Below, in pieces: positions 1 to 8,678 of a stretch of 64,000 bases of DNA. The stretch comes from Dyadobacter subterraneus. Its GTDB lineage: Bacteria; Bacteroidota; Bacteroidia; Cytophagales; Spirosomataceae. Where the stretch lies: assembly GCF_015221875.1 (NCBI RefSeq), contig NZ_JACYGY010000001.1:5620501-5684500 (forward strand), given 5' to 3'. The position numbers and the translations under genes were made by a program. Below the pieces are notes generated by a model. That model searched no databases and was not told the origin of the DNA. It worked only from the letters and a program-made list of their open reading frames with translations. The stretch's first letter is position 1, and every line of letters starts with the position of its first letter.

Positions 1-405
1 AATATTAACGACGCCTTTAACAAAATTTTCAATCAGGGACTAGGGATTATGATCGGTTCCATCGTGGCATTTCTTTTGGGTCAGATTCTGGATGTTTTTG
101 TTTTTTCCTGGTTGAGAAAAAGAACAGGCAGCAAACATATCTGGCTTCGTGCAACTGGTTCTACGATGTTTTCCCAGCTTGTCGACAGTTTCGTGGTTTT
201 AACAATTGCATTTTATGTTTTTGGAAACTGGGATATGAAACAGATTCTTTCGGTGGGTAGTATCAATTATTTATACAAAGGTTCTGTTGCGATTTTGCTG
301 ACGCCAATCCTGTACATCGCTCATTATTTTATTGACGGGTATTTGGGAAAGGAATATGCGGAGGAGCTCGCGCATCATGCTGCGCATGATGGGGAGGTTT
401 TGTAG
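1..405 (+). CDS. yhhQ: Queuosine precursor transporter, YhhQ/DUF165 family (5' partial)
   Basis: The reading frame is open from base 1, so the gene begins outside the window and only about 134 C-terminal residues are present. The piece contains at least three hydrophobic membrane segments and the family-typical stretch ending in QLVDS followed by a hydrophobic helix. Proteins of this family import queuosine precursors across the inner membrane for tRNA wobble-base modification. The ATG at 49 is internal and should not be taken as the start. It is convergent with the next gene, with a strong hairpin (457-508) in the gap. Family assignment is by recognition of the C-terminal sequence; substrate specificity cannot be seen. 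Confidence 0.8.
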   Translation, partial: NINDAFNKIFNQGLGIMIGSIVAFLLGQILDVFVFSWLRKRTGSKHIWLRATGSTMFSQLVDSFVVLTIAFYVFGNWDMKQILSVGSINYLYKGSVAILLTPILYIAHYFIDGYLGKEYAEELAHHAAHDGEVL

Positions 406-456
406 GTTTAAAAAATTATTTTCCCTGTTTGATATTTATTTTTTGGGAAATTGGGA

Positions 457-508
457 AGTTTCCATACGCCTCGGACGGCTTTTTCCGCCGTCGACAGGTA
501 TGGAAACT
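457..508. repeat. Two-stage long hairpin between convergent genes
   Basis: Outer arms of 11 bp (AGTTTCCATAC at 457-467 and its exact complement at 498-508) enclose an inner 6-bp stem GACGGC/GCCGTC (474-479 and 487-492) with a T-rich loop. There is no clean T-run straight after either side, so it is either a bidirectional terminator of unusual form or a REP-like palindrome. Confidence 0.6.
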
Positions 509-549
509 CCGAATAAGAAAATAAGTTTCTTACTTATAAAGTACAATCT

Positions 550-1305
550 TCACCCAACAATCCGCCTCATATTATCCAGCATCACCGCCGTAGCAATCCC
601 GACATTCAAAGATTCCGCCTCTCCTACTCTCGGAATTGTAATTCTATGCGTAATAAAAGATTCAACTTCCGGGCCTACGCCATTGGATTCATTTCCCATC
701 ACCACATAACCGCCTTCCGCAGAAAATTTGTGATCATAAATTGAATCTCCATCCAAAAATGCGCCAATAATAGTACGATCTTTTCCGTTTTCAGAAAGAA
801 ATTCAGGAAGATAAGTATAGTAAGTTTTAACTCTGGTAAAAGATCCTTTGCTGGCAGCAATTACCTTCGGATTGTAAAAATCAGTTGTGTCCGGCGAGCA
901 GATTATTTTCTTCACACCATACCAGTCTGCAATGCGGATGATCGTTCCCAAATTTCCCGGATCACGAATATCATCTAAAATCAATGCATATTCCTGCATA
1001 TCTGCGCTTAAAAAAACGTTATCTTTCGTCTTTGCCACAGCCAGACAAGAATCATTGGTTTGAAATAATCCCAGACCTTCAAGTTCTTTTGGCGTGACAG
1101 TTTCCACAAGAGTTTTATGGTCAGATAAAATACTTGAGTATTTTTGTTGAAAATCCGGAGTAGATAATACAAATTCAACTTCAAACTCTGAAGCCAACAA
1201 TTCAAGCACACTTTTAGCACCTTCAACGATGAAAGCCTCGTGAAGCTGGCGGTACTTCTTGATTTTCAGAGAATTAATATATTTTACACGATTTTTAGAC
1301 AACAT
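550..1305 (-). CDS. TrmH/SpoU family RNA 2'-O-ribose methyltransferase
   Basis: 251 residues. The N-terminal 90 residues look like the substrate-binding domain (conserved K/R-rich start and FIVEG). The C-terminal SPOUT methyltransferase domain shows the three SpoU motifs: DPGNLGTIIR near residue 115, VVMGNESNG near 205 and SLNV near 230. The family transfers a methyl group from S-adenosylmethionine to a ribose 2'-OH in rRNA or tRNA through a trefoil-knot active site. The exact target nucleotide cannot be read from sequence. The ATG start lies back to back with the start of the neighbouring outer membrane gene, so each gene's promoter must lie in the other's coding region or the genes share a very compact control region. 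Confidence 0.88.
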   Translation of the reverse strand: MLSKNRVKYINSLKIKKYRQLHEAFIVEGAKSVLELLASEFEVEFVLSTPDFQQKYSSILSDHKTLVETVTPKELEGLGLFQTNDSCLAVAKTKDNVFLSADMQEYALILDDIRDPGNLGTIIRIADWYGVKKIICSPDTTDFYNPKVIAASKGSFTRVKTYYTYLPEFLSENGKDRTIIGAFLDGDSIYDHKFSAEGGYVVMGNESNGVGPEVESFITHRITIPRVGEAESLNVGIATAVMLDNMRRIVG

Positions 1306-3764
1306 TGAATATTAGTTGTAGGGTTACATATTTCGGATATCTCTTCCTTTTCTTCCTGGGAGTGACAGGTTGCGCCCGGAAAACAAGCACTTCGACAGGC
1401 CAGTACTTTCTGGGTACTTCTACTTTTAAAGGTAACAAAGTCATCAGTGATTCTGATCTTGATGCGCTTATTCCGCAGAGACCCAACAGCCGTTTCCTCA
1501 GTTTGCCCATTTTTCCAAAAGTTGGAATTTACCAGTTTGGAGAGCTGTTTTACAAAAAAGAAGAAAAGCAGCGCAAGGTTATCGAAGTGACGCAAAATTA
1601 TCAGAAAGAATCGCGTTTACACGAAAATAATATCAGACAATTAGAAAAGATTCAGAGAAGATATGCCAAAAAACTGGCCCGTGCTCAAAAAAGGGTCGAT
1701 GAAGGCAATTTCTGGATGCGTGTTTTGGGAGAAGCACCAGTTTATTATATCCAGAGCGAAGTAGTAAAAAATGCTGAAAAGATGCAAAAGTATCTTTATA
1801 ATAATGGATTTTTTCAAAATACGGTCACATATAAAAACGACACCACTTTTAAACGGATTCAGGTAAAATATCTGATTAATGAAAACCGTCCTACGATTCT
1901 GGACAACATTAATTATCAGGTAAGAAACCAGATGATTGACAGTTTGTTAAAATCCTCATCCAAAGATGCGATGCTGATCAGCAAAAAAAGATACGATGGT
2001 GATGCTTTTGAAGAAGAAAGAGTAAGAATTGAAACTTTGCTCCGCAACCAGGGCTATTTCGGTTTTTCCCGTCAGAATGTTACTTTCCTGATTAATGATA
2101 CCATTACCAAACCAAAAACCGATAGTCTTTTCAGGACAGTTGATGTAAATGTAAAAGTAAGTTTGCCGGCAAAAGAAAAAAATCCGGTTCCCTATTCCAT
2201 TGAATCTGTCCGTTTTGAGGTATTGCCTCCGGCTGGATTACCGGATTCTCTTTTTAGAAAAGACACTGTTTATTCACAAGGAATCCAGTATATTTTTGCC
2301 GACAAAAAGTTTGCGCCCAGGATTCTGGATACCAAAATAGTCGTTCGTCCCGGCCAGCTTTACAGTCAGAAAAACGAAAGAGATACGCAGCGTCAGCTTT
2401 CCTTGACCGATCAGTTCCGGTTTGTAAATTATAGTTTTGATTCAACAGGACACAATCTGAAAGTGCATTATCAGGCCATTCCTTTGGAAAAATATCAGGT
2501 TTCGGCGGATGTTGGTCTGAACGTTATTCAGCTCCAGGGCGCTCCCGGACCTTTTGCAAACCTTTCTTATAAAATCCGGAATGTATTTCACGGTTTGGAA
2601 AACTTTGAAGCAAATTTACGTGCCGGTATTGAGCTGGTACCCGGTTTTGTAGAAAATGGCGGAATTTATAAAAGTCAGGAAATTGGATTGAATACCTCGT
2701 TGACTTTTCCTCGTCTATTAATTCCATTCCGTTCTTTTCGTAATACCTCAGCTAAATACAATCCACGAACGCAAATCGGTTTGGGATACAATTATGTTGA
2801 ACGGCCGGAATATACCCGTACAAACGTAAAAGTTGCCATGAGCTATTCCTGGCAGCCAACTGTTAAGACTTTATGGACATTGTCCTTTATTGATCTTAAC
2901 ATTTTGAACACAACGAAAATACAGCCAGCTTTTCAGAACCTGCTTAATGAATTGTTCGAACAGGGAAATAACCTCAAATACAGTTTTAACAAATCTTTTG
3001 TTTCGGACGTTAACCTGACTTTCGTTCACAATACAAATTCCATTATAGGTCCCCAAAAAAATGCGCATTACTTTCGGGCGTCGATGGAATCTGGTGGAAC
3101 AAGTCTGAATGTTTTACCTGGCCAGGAAAAATGGATCAGAAATGTTTTTGGAGACACTTTGCAATTTTACAAATATCTGAGAGCAACGATTGATTATCGC
3201 CGTTACTGGCCAACCGGAAGACGATCTTCGTTTATTGCCAGGGTAAATACCGGTGCCATTTACAGTTATGGAAACAGCAAAGTACCGCCTTACGAAAAAT
3301 ACTTTTTTGCGGGTGGATCCAATAGTTTGAGAGCATGGCTGCCACGCAGACTTGGTCCGGGTTCGGCCGCTCCGCGTATTACCTCTAATAATTTATCCAT
3401 TGAAGCACCAGGAGATTTCCTGCTGGAAGGAAATCTGGAATGGCGCGGGCATCTCGCGAAATTTTTCGGAGATATCAATTATGCCCTTTTCATTGATGCC
3501 GGAAACGTCTGGAGCCTGAATAAATCTGCTCCCGAGGCCCAGAAACTGAAAGCAGATACCTTTGTAAAAGAAATCGCAGTCGGAACCGGTTTTGGTATCC
3601 GTTATGACCTTTCGTTTTTTATATTAAGATTCGATTTCGGAACAAAAGTTTACGATCCGTATACAAGCAAATTCGTCCTCGACAAACTTGAATTCAGCAA
3701 ACTTTTCAACAGAAGACAAGAAAACTTCCTGAACGTAAACCTGGGCGTTGGCTACCCCTTTTAA
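1305..3764 (+). CDS. tamL: Lipidated Omp85 outer membrane protein, TamL/BamA type
   Basis: 819 residues. An N-terminal hydrophobic segment ends in the lipobox VTGC (about residues 20-23), so the protein is predicted to be a lipoprotein, the feature that marks TamL in Bacteroidota. Residues about 150-400 carry POTRA-like segments and residues about 400-819 form the 16-strand type barrel, with GGSNSLRAW in place of the usual VRGF and a terminal Phe as in barrel assembly signals. The role is assembly or translocation of outer membrane and surface proteins, with TamB as the usual partner. The start must be TTG: an in-frame TAG lies at 1296-1298 and no ATG or GTG precedes the signal peptide. It is divergent from the methyltransferase with overlapping starts. 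Confidence 0.82.
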   Translation: MNISCRVTYFGYLFLFFLGVTGCARKTSTSTGQYFLGTSTFKGNKVISDSDLDALIPQRPNSRFLSLPIFPKVGIYQFGELFYKKEEKQRKVIEVTQNYQKESRLHENNIRQLEKIQRRYAKKLARAQKRVDEGNFWMRVLGEAPVYYIQSEVVKNAEKMQKYLYNNGFFQNTVTYKNDTTFKRIQVKYLINENRPTILDNINYQVRNQMIDSLLKSSSKDAMLISKKRYDGDAFEEERVRIETLLRNQGYFGFSRQNVTFLINDTITKPKTDSLFRTVDVNVKVSLPAKEKNPVPYSIESVRFEVLPPAGLPDSLFRKDTVYSQGIQYIFADKKFAPRILDTKIVVRPGQLYSQKNERDTQRQLSLTDQFRFVNYSFDSTGHNLKVHYQAIPLEKYQVSADVGLNVIQLQGAPGPFANLSYKIRNVFHGLENFEANLRAGIELVPGFVENGGIYKSQEIGLNTSLTFPRLLIPFRSFRNTSAKYNPRTQIGLGYNYVERPEYTRTNVKVAMSYSWQPTVKTLWTLSFIDLNILNTTKIQPAFQNLLNELFEQGNNLKYSFNKSFVSDVNLTFVHNTNSIIGPQKNAHYFRASMESGGTSLNVLPGQEKWIRNVFGDTLQFYKYLRATIDYRRYWPTGRRSSFIARVNTGAIYSYGNSKVPPYEKYFFAGGSNSLRAWLPRRLGPGSAAPRITSNNLSIEAPGDFLLEGNLEWRGHLAKFFGDINYALFIDAGNVWSLNKSAPEAQKLKADTFVKEIAVGTGFGIRYDLSFFILRFDFGTKVYDPYTSKFVLDKLEFSKLFNRRQENFLNVNLGVGYPF

Positions 3765-3803
3765 TCATACAAATTATATTACAGCGTCCACCCTCCCTAC
3801 CCC

Positions 3804-3838
3804 ACACTTTCAACTTTCAATTCTCCGCTTTCAACTAA
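3804..3838. repeat. Degenerate 7-bp periodic sequence
   Basis: Five consecutive heptamers can be laid out: ACACTTT, CAACTTT, CAATTCT, CCGCTTT, CAACTAA. CTTT recurs at exact multiples of seven bases. Similar heptad layouts occur at 5484, 18087, 18181, 21321 and 45656. Confidence 0.5.
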
Positions 3839-3872
3839 TTTAACGAATCTTAACACCCAACTTCTCTGCCAG

Positions 3873-3906
3873 TTTGTCAGTTTATGCCGTTTTATTTGTA
3901 GCTTTG
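3873..3906 (+). promoter_or_regulatory. Bacteroidota-type promoter for miaB
   Basis: TTTG at 3873-3876 and TAGCTTTG at 3899-3906 match the -33 (TTG) and -7 (TAnnTTTG) elements of the primary sigma factor of this phylum, with 22 bases between. The predicted transcript would start near 3911 and have a leader of about 85 nt before miaB. Confidence 0.45.
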
Positions 3907-3995
3907 CAGTTCGTCCCCGGAACAAATCGTGATTACAAATCATTATAAGAAGACTTCCGAACATAGAGATACACATCGTTCAATTTCACGGACAA

Positions 3996-5453
3996 ATGGA
4001 GAACAGAATTGCGCAGACATTAAAAATATTAACCGAAACGGACAAAGAAGCATGTGAGACCGTGCGTGTTTCGGAAAATGAGCCTATAACCAGTAAAAAA
4101 CGTTTATTCATAGAAAGTTACGGCTGTCAGATGAATTTCGCAGACAGCGAAATTGTGGCCTCTGTAATGCGGGAAGCAGGTTTTGCAACAACATCTGATG
4201 CAGAAAACGCAGATCTTGTATTCCTGAATACCTGTGCAATCAGAGATAATGCTGAACAGCGTGTGAGAACCCGTCTGAAACAGCTTAATGTATATAAGAA
4301 AAAAAGACCGGGTATGCTCATCGGCGTATTGGGTTGTATGGCAGAAAGATTGAAAGCCAAACTTCTCGAAGAAGAGAAAATGGTGGATATCGTTACTGGT
4401 CCCGATGCTTACCGCGATCTTCCAAGATTGGTTGAAGAAGCCGAAACAGGACAAAAAGGTGTCAACGTTTTTCTTTCCAGAGAAGAAACTTACGCAGATA
4501 TTTCTCCGGTAAGATTGAATTCAAATGGAATCACGGCGTTAATTTCAATCATGCGTGGCTGTGATAATATGTGCAGTTTTTGCGTGGTACCTTACACAAG
4601 AGGACGCGAACGCAGCCGTGATCCGGAATCGATTTTAAAAGAAGCGCAGGATTTGTTTGACAATGGTTATAAAGAAGTAACCTTACTTGGACAAAATGTG
4701 GATAGCTACAAATATGCAAATCCTAATAACAAAAACGAGATCGTTTCTTTCGCCAGATTATTGGAAAGCGTAGCGCTGATCAGTCCTGAACTTCGTGTTC
4801 GTTTCAGTACTTCGCATCCAAAAGATATTACGGATGAAGTGCTTTATACGATCAAAAAATACGATAACATTTGCAAGTATATTCACTTACCGGCACAAAG
4901 CGGAAATAGCCGTGTGCTGGAAATCATGAACCGTACTTATACCCGCGAATGGTATCTGGAAAGAATCGACAGTATCCGGAGAATTCTTGGTGATGAATGT
5001 GGAATTTCACACGACATGATCGCTGGATTCTGTACTGAAACCGAAGAAGAACACCAGGACTCGCTTTCGTTACTGGAATACGTACGTTTCGATTTTGGCT
5101 ATATGTTCTCTTATTCTGAACGTCCGGGAACGCCTGCCGCGAAGAAATTCAAGGATGATATTCCTGCGGATGTAAAACAAAGACGTCTTGCAGAAATTAT
5201 CGAAGTACAGCAGCGGATTTCTACTGAACGCAATCAGAAATTGATCGGAACGATACAAAAAGTTTTGGTTGAAGGCACTTCAAAACGCTCAGATCAGGAT
5301 TTTTCGGGCAGAAGTGATCAAAATAAAGTGGTTATTTTCCCAAGGGAAAATTTCAAAAAAGGTGATTATGTTAATGTGTTAATTACAGATACTACCTCTG
5401 CCACGTTGCGAGGAAAAGCAGTAGTTGAGGAAGAAATAATACAGTTAGCATAA
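3996..5453 (+). CDS. miaB: tRNA-2-methylthio-N6-dimethylallyladenosine synthase MiaB
   Basis: 485 residues, normal for MiaB. It is a radical-SAM methylthiotransferase that adds the methylthio group to position C2 of i6A37 in tRNAs. The N-terminal UPF0004 domain has its three cluster-binding cysteines at C44, C80 and C114. The radical-SAM domain has CxxxCxxC at C189, C193 and C196. The C-terminal TRAM domain spans about residues 415-480. An extra N-terminal tail of about 35 residues precedes the first conserved strand. It is the first gene of a co-oriented set (miaB, sigma-54 activator, lptE, small gene, secG) that is commonly conserved in Bacteroidota; the gap to the next gene is 68 bp and holds heptad repeats. 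Confidence 0.96.
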   Translation: MENRIAQTLKILTETDKEACETVRVSENEPITSKKRLFIESYGCQMNFADSEIVASVMREAGFATTSDAENADLVFLNTCAIRDNAEQRVRTRLKQLNVYKKKRPGMLIGVLGCMAERLKAKLLEEEKMVDIVTGPDAYRDLPRLVEEAETGQKGVNVFLSREETYADISPVRLNSNGITALISIMRGCDNMCSFCVVPYTRGRERSRDPESILKEAQDLFDNGYKEVTLLGQNVDSYKYANPNNKNEIVSFARLLESVALISPELRVRFSTSHPKDITDEVLYTIKKYDNICKYIHLPAQSGNSRVLEIMNRTYTREWYLERIDSIRRILGDECGISHDMIAGFCTETEEEHQDSLSLLEYVRFDFGYMFSYSERPGTPAAKKFKDDIPADVKQRRLAEIIEVQQRISTERNQKLIGTIQKVLVEGTSKRSDQDFSGRSDQNKVVIFPRENFKKGDYVNVLITDTTSATLRGKAVVEEEIIQLA

Positions 5454-5483
5454 TTAAGAATAGTCCGTTGCATTAACCAACAA

Positions 5484-5518
5484 AAGGCTAATTGCTATAA
5501 GCTAACAGCCAATCGCTA
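5484..5518. repeat. Five degenerate heptamers ending 3 nt before a start codon
   Basis: AAGGCTA, ATTGCTA, TAAGCTA, ACAGCCA and ATCGCTA follow each other without gaps, with consensus nnnGCTA. The block fills the miaB to activator gap and ends at 5518; the next ATG is at 5522. Confidence 0.6.
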
Positions 5519-5521
5519 TTA

Positions 5522-6820
5522 ATGAATCCAACAGAGATACAAGCAATAAAAAACCGGTTCGGGATTATAGGGACGTCGCCGGCGTTGAATCATGCTATTA
5601 ATGTGGCGGTTCAGGTGGCGGCAACAGATCTGACCGTTTTGATAACAGGAGAAAGCGGAAGCGGAAAGGAGTCGTTTTCGAAAATTATACATAGTATCAG
5701 TGCCAGGAAACATGGTCCTTTTATAGCCATCAACTGTGGCGCAATTCCGGAAGGAACGATCGATTCCGAACTTTTCGGTCATGAAAAAGGTGCTTTTACC
5801 GGTGCTCTTGATTCAAGAAAAGGTTATTTTGAAACAACAAACGGAGGAACAATTTTTCTCGATGAAGTTGGAGAAATGCCTTTGGGTACGCAGTCCAGAT
5901 TACTTCGGGTGCTGGAAAACGGTGAATATATCCGCGTTGGTTCCTCCAAAGTTTTGAAAACAAATGTGCGCGTAGTGGCTGCCACCAATGTGAATCTTTT
6001 GGAAGCAGTGAACAATGGAAGATTTCGTGAAGATTTATATTACCGCTTAAATACTGTCCCGATTTACGTGCCGCCTTTGCGCGAACGTGGTGAGGATGTA
6101 CTTTTGCTTTTCAGAAAATTTACCAATGATTTTTCTGAAAGATATCGTACAAAAGCAGTCAGACTGGATGCTGACGCACGTGAATTGTTGATGCGTTATG
6201 AGTTTCCGGGAAATATTCGCCAGCTTAAAAACATTGCTGAACAGATTACGATTCTTGAAACTGATAAGGATTTGCCGATCAACGCAACAACGTTAAATAA
6301 TTACCTGAACCCGTTGCAGCCTTCGAGCCGGAAAGCACTTGTTCCGCTTAGACAGGGGGAAGATTCGTCAACCTCATTTTCTGAAAGAGAATTGTTATAC
6401 AAAGTTTTATTTGATATGCGCCGCGATATGACCGAGCTTAAAAAGCTGGTGCGTAACGTATTGGAAAATGAAAAATATGGCGGTGATATTTTGAAAGATC
6501 ATCAGGAATTGTTCAGTTCTATTAATAATCCGGAACCTGTTATTTCAACGCCAACCAGTGAGCCAACAAGATTACTTACACCGCCGCAGCAATCCAGAGT
6601 CGTTGATCTTGACAGATATTCTGATGAGCGTGGAGAAATTGAGGATGTTCTGCACGTAGCGGCAGAGGAAGAATCCCTTTCTTTGGAAGACAAGGAAAAG
6701 GAAATGATTATTAAGGCGCTGCGCAAAAATAATAACAAACGAAAATACGCAGCCAGTGCATTGGGAATTTCGGAACGTACGTTATATCGGAAAATCAAGC
6801 AATACGATATCGAGGAGTAA
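5522..6820 (+). CDS. Sigma-54-dependent transcriptional activator without receiver domain
   Basis: 432 residues. The AAA+ domain starts almost at the N-terminus: Walker A GESGSGKE at 43-50, the sigma-54 contact loop GAFTGA at 90-95, and Walker B with D114-E115. A long variable linker (about 270-390) is followed by a Fis-type helix-turn-helix ending the protein (RKYAASALGISERTLYRKIK). There is no receiver, PAS or GAF domain, so activity is probably set by expression level, by a partner protein or by the N-terminal 15 residues, as in PspF-like activators. The gene is 9 bp upstream of lptE and is likely co-transcribed with it. The window also encodes RpoN (35382-36833), its necessary partner. 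Confidence 0.93.
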   Translation: MNPTEIQAIKNRFGIIGTSPALNHAINVAVQVAATDLTVLITGESGSGKESFSKIIHSISARKHGPFIAINCGAIPEGTIDSELFGHEKGAFTGALDSRKGYFETTNGGTIFLDEVGEMPLGTQSRLLRVLENGEYIRVGSSKVLKTNVRVVAATNVNLLEAVNNGRFREDLYYRLNTVPIYVPPLRERGEDVLLLFRKFTNDFSERYRTKAVRLDADARELLMRYEFPGNIRQLKNIAEQITILETDKDLPINATTLNNYLNPLQPSSRKALVPLRQGEDSSTSFSERELLYKVLFDMRRDMTELKKLVRNVLENEKYGGDILKDHQELFSSINNPEPVISTPTSEPTRLLTPPQQSRVVDLDRYSDERGEIEDVLHVAAEEESLSLEDKEKEMIIKALRKNNNKRKYAASALGISERTLYRKIKQYDIEE

Positions 6821-6829
6821 AAGTTTGTT

Positions 6830-7408
6830 ATGAAAATTGAAATGTCAAAAATGAATTTTTCAGGAAAAATATTGAGAAAAATAAACCTGCCCTCTTTGGC
6901 TGCCAAAAGGATATTGACGTTGTTTTTCATTGTAAATCTTTCTTTTCTGATTTCGAGCTGTGGTGTTTATTCTTTTACGGGAACGAGTCTATCTCCTGAT
7001 ATCAAGACTTTTACGATTATTAACTTTAATATGGCAACTGCCGGTGGACCGTCAGATCTGCCACAAAAATTAACAGAACAGGTTAAAGAATATTTCCAGA
7101 AAAACACCAATTTGACTTTGCAGCAAAATGGAGGAGATCTTCTTTTGGAAGGAACAATTACCGGATATGATGTTTTGGCGGCGGCTCCGACAGCGAATGA
7201 CCAGGCAGGACTTAACCGTTTGAATGTAACTGTTCAGGTAAGGTTTACGAATGCAAAAGACGAAACAAAAAACTTTGATCAGTCATTTACATATTACGCT
7301 GACTTCCCTCAGGATCAAACACTTAACCAGAACGAATCGAGATTGTTACCCATAATTCAGGAAAACCTTGTTCAGCAAATCTTCAACAAATCTGCTGCGG
7401 ACTGGTAA
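6830..7408 (+). CDS. lptE: LptE-like LPS assembly lipoprotein
   Basis: 192 residues. A long N-terminal stretch (ATGs at 6830, 6842 and 6851 are all possible) leads into a hydrophobic segment ending in the lipobox ISSC, followed by GVYSFTGTSL, the sequence typical of Bacteroidota LptE homologues. The protein would sit on the inner face of the outer membrane and plug the LptD barrel during lipopolysaccharide insertion. The rest of the fold (about 50-190) alternates short strands with two helices as in LptE. It follows the sigma-54 activator after 9 bp and precedes a small conserved gene, the order usually seen with secG. LptD is not in the window. Confidence 0.85.
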   Translation: MKIEMSKMNFSGKILRKINLPSLAAKRILTLFFIVNLSFLISSCGVYSFTGTSLSPDIKTFTIINFNMATAGGPSDLPQKLTEQVKEYFQKNTNLTLQQNGGDLLLEGTITGYDVLAAAPTANDQAGLNRLNVTVQVRFTNAKDETKNFDQSFTYYADFPQDQTLNQNESRLLPIIQENLVQQIFNKSAADW

Positions 7409-7469
7409 GAGAAACCTGTTTGTTTTAAATTCACTTATTATTTTTTCAAAATCAAAACATTACGGTTTA

Positions 7470-8153
7470 ATGGCCATCGTTGATAAGGAAACGTTTAGTC
7501 GTCTGGTAAAATACCCTAACGACCTCGACGTGTCGGTAATTCCAAAGCTTGAAGCGACGATCAAGGCTTTTCCGTATTGTCAGATCTCTTATTCTTTGCT
7601 TGCCAAGGCATCAGTTCAAACGGATACAGACCACTTAAATGATGCAACCCCACGTGCGGCTGCTTATGCACTGAGCAGGATTGCGCTTCAACAGCTGGTT
7701 GAAGGAAAATTCAAAGCAAATGATTCCGGAATTTCATCAAATAATGTTGATGTGTTGACGGAAGAACTACCTGCAACGGTAAGCGAAGATATTCTTGAAG
7801 TACTGGAATCCAGGGAAATAAAGGTAAATCCTGTATCCAGCATTTCAGAATTACAGAAAAAACAACAGCAGATTATTGAAGGTTTTATCAAAAACAACCC
7901 ACGTATGGGCGCGATAAAACAGGATATGAATGCAGAACCTTTAGCTTTGGATCTTACCGGAAGAGTTGCACAATCCAATTCTTCGGATTCTTTCGGGGGA
8001 GGAATTGAGACAGAAGCATTTGCCAAAATTCTGGTTCGTCAGGGCAAAACAGACAAGGCAATTGACATCTATCAAAAATTGATTTTGAAAAAACCAGAAA
8101 AAAAGGATTACTTTGCGAAAAAATTAAGTGAACTGATTCACAGCCGATCTTAA
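7470..8153 (+). CDS. Conserved Bacteroidota protein of unknown function (lptE-secG interval)
   Basis: 227 residues from the ATG at 7470, chosen because the frame upstream of it overlaps the end of lptE and does not look protein-like. The protein is soluble with no signal peptide. It begins MAIVDKETFSRLV and has helical repeats near residues 20-70 (a run reading YCQISYSLLAKAS) and a C-terminal helix pair with one TPR-like unit (about 185-225, ILVRQGKTDKAIDIYQKL), separated by a low-complexity middle. I do not recognise a function. Its fixed place between lptE and secG suggests a link to envelope biogenesis or secretion, but that is inference from context only. Confidence 0.8.
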   Translation: MAIVDKETFSRLVKYPNDLDVSVIPKLEATIKAFPYCQISYSLLAKASVQTDTDHLNDATPRAAAYALSRIALQQLVEGKFKANDSGISSNNVDVLTEELPATVSEDILEVLESREIKVNPVSSISELQKKQQQIIEGFIKNNPRMGAIKQDMNAEPLALDLTGRVAQSNSSDSFGGGIETEAFAKILVRQGKTDKAIDIYQKLILKKPEKKDYFAKKLSELIHSRS

Positions 8154-8206
8154 TTACTACTTACTTTTTAATTGCGTATTCATTCATTCTATATTATATA
8201 CAAGGC

Positions 8207-8581
8207 ATGTATTTGGGTTTGATTATTCTGGTTGCGATCGTCGCAGTATTATTGATTCTGGTGGTATTGGTTCAAAATTCAAAAGGAGGAGGTCTTTCCA
8301 GCGAATTTAGTGGCGCGGGTACTGCACAAATGTTCGGTGTTAAAAAAACCACTGATTTGCTTGAACAAATCACCTGGGGATTGGCAACGGGTATTATCGT
8401 AATTTCACTTGTTTCCTACATCGTTGCGAGCGGTGGCGCTACGGATGCTGGTGGAATCAACAGTGTAAACATTGAAAAAGCACAAAACACAGTAGTTCCT
8501 GGCGCGAAATTGCCATCAGCTCCTGCTTCAACGGCCCCGGCAGCAACCACGCCAGCGGCTCCTGCTGATACAACAAAATAA
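8207..8581 (+). CDS. secG: Preprotein translocase subunit SecG
   Basis: 124 residues. Two membrane helices (about 2-22 and 52-75) flank the cytosolic loop with the family signature QNSKGGGLSSEFSG. SecG stabilises the SecYEG channel and assists SecA-driven export. The C-terminal 40 residues form an Ala/Pro/Thr-rich tail common in this phylum and absent in E. coli SecG. It is the last gene of the miaB-secG run, and a strong terminator follows at 8604-8652. Confidence 0.94.
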   Translation: MYLGLIILVAIVAVLLILVVLVQNSKGGGLSSEFSGAGTAQMFGVKKTTDLLEQITWGLATGIIVISLVSYIVASGGATDAGGINSVNIEKAQNTVVPGAKLPSAPASTAPAATTPAAPADTTK

Positions 8582-8603
8582 TAAAAACGTAACGTTTTTA
8601 CGT

Positions 8604-8652
8604 GCAGCTAATATCGACAGATCGATTTGTCTTTATTAGCTGCATTTTTTTT
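8604..8652 (+). terminator. Rho-independent terminator after secG
   Basis: Stem GCAGCTAATA (8604-8613) pairs with TATTAGCTGC (8634-8643) and is followed by T8. Just upstream, a short palindrome AAAACGTAACGTTTT occupies about 8584-8598. Confidence 0.85.
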
Positions 8653-8678
8653 AATACTATCAGTTAGAAAAATAAGTC

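Noticed and set aside
332..709. 125-codon plus-strand frame over the methyltransferase 3' end
   Set aside because: It overlaps two well-supported genes and a hairpin; it is antisense to a conserved SpoU domain.
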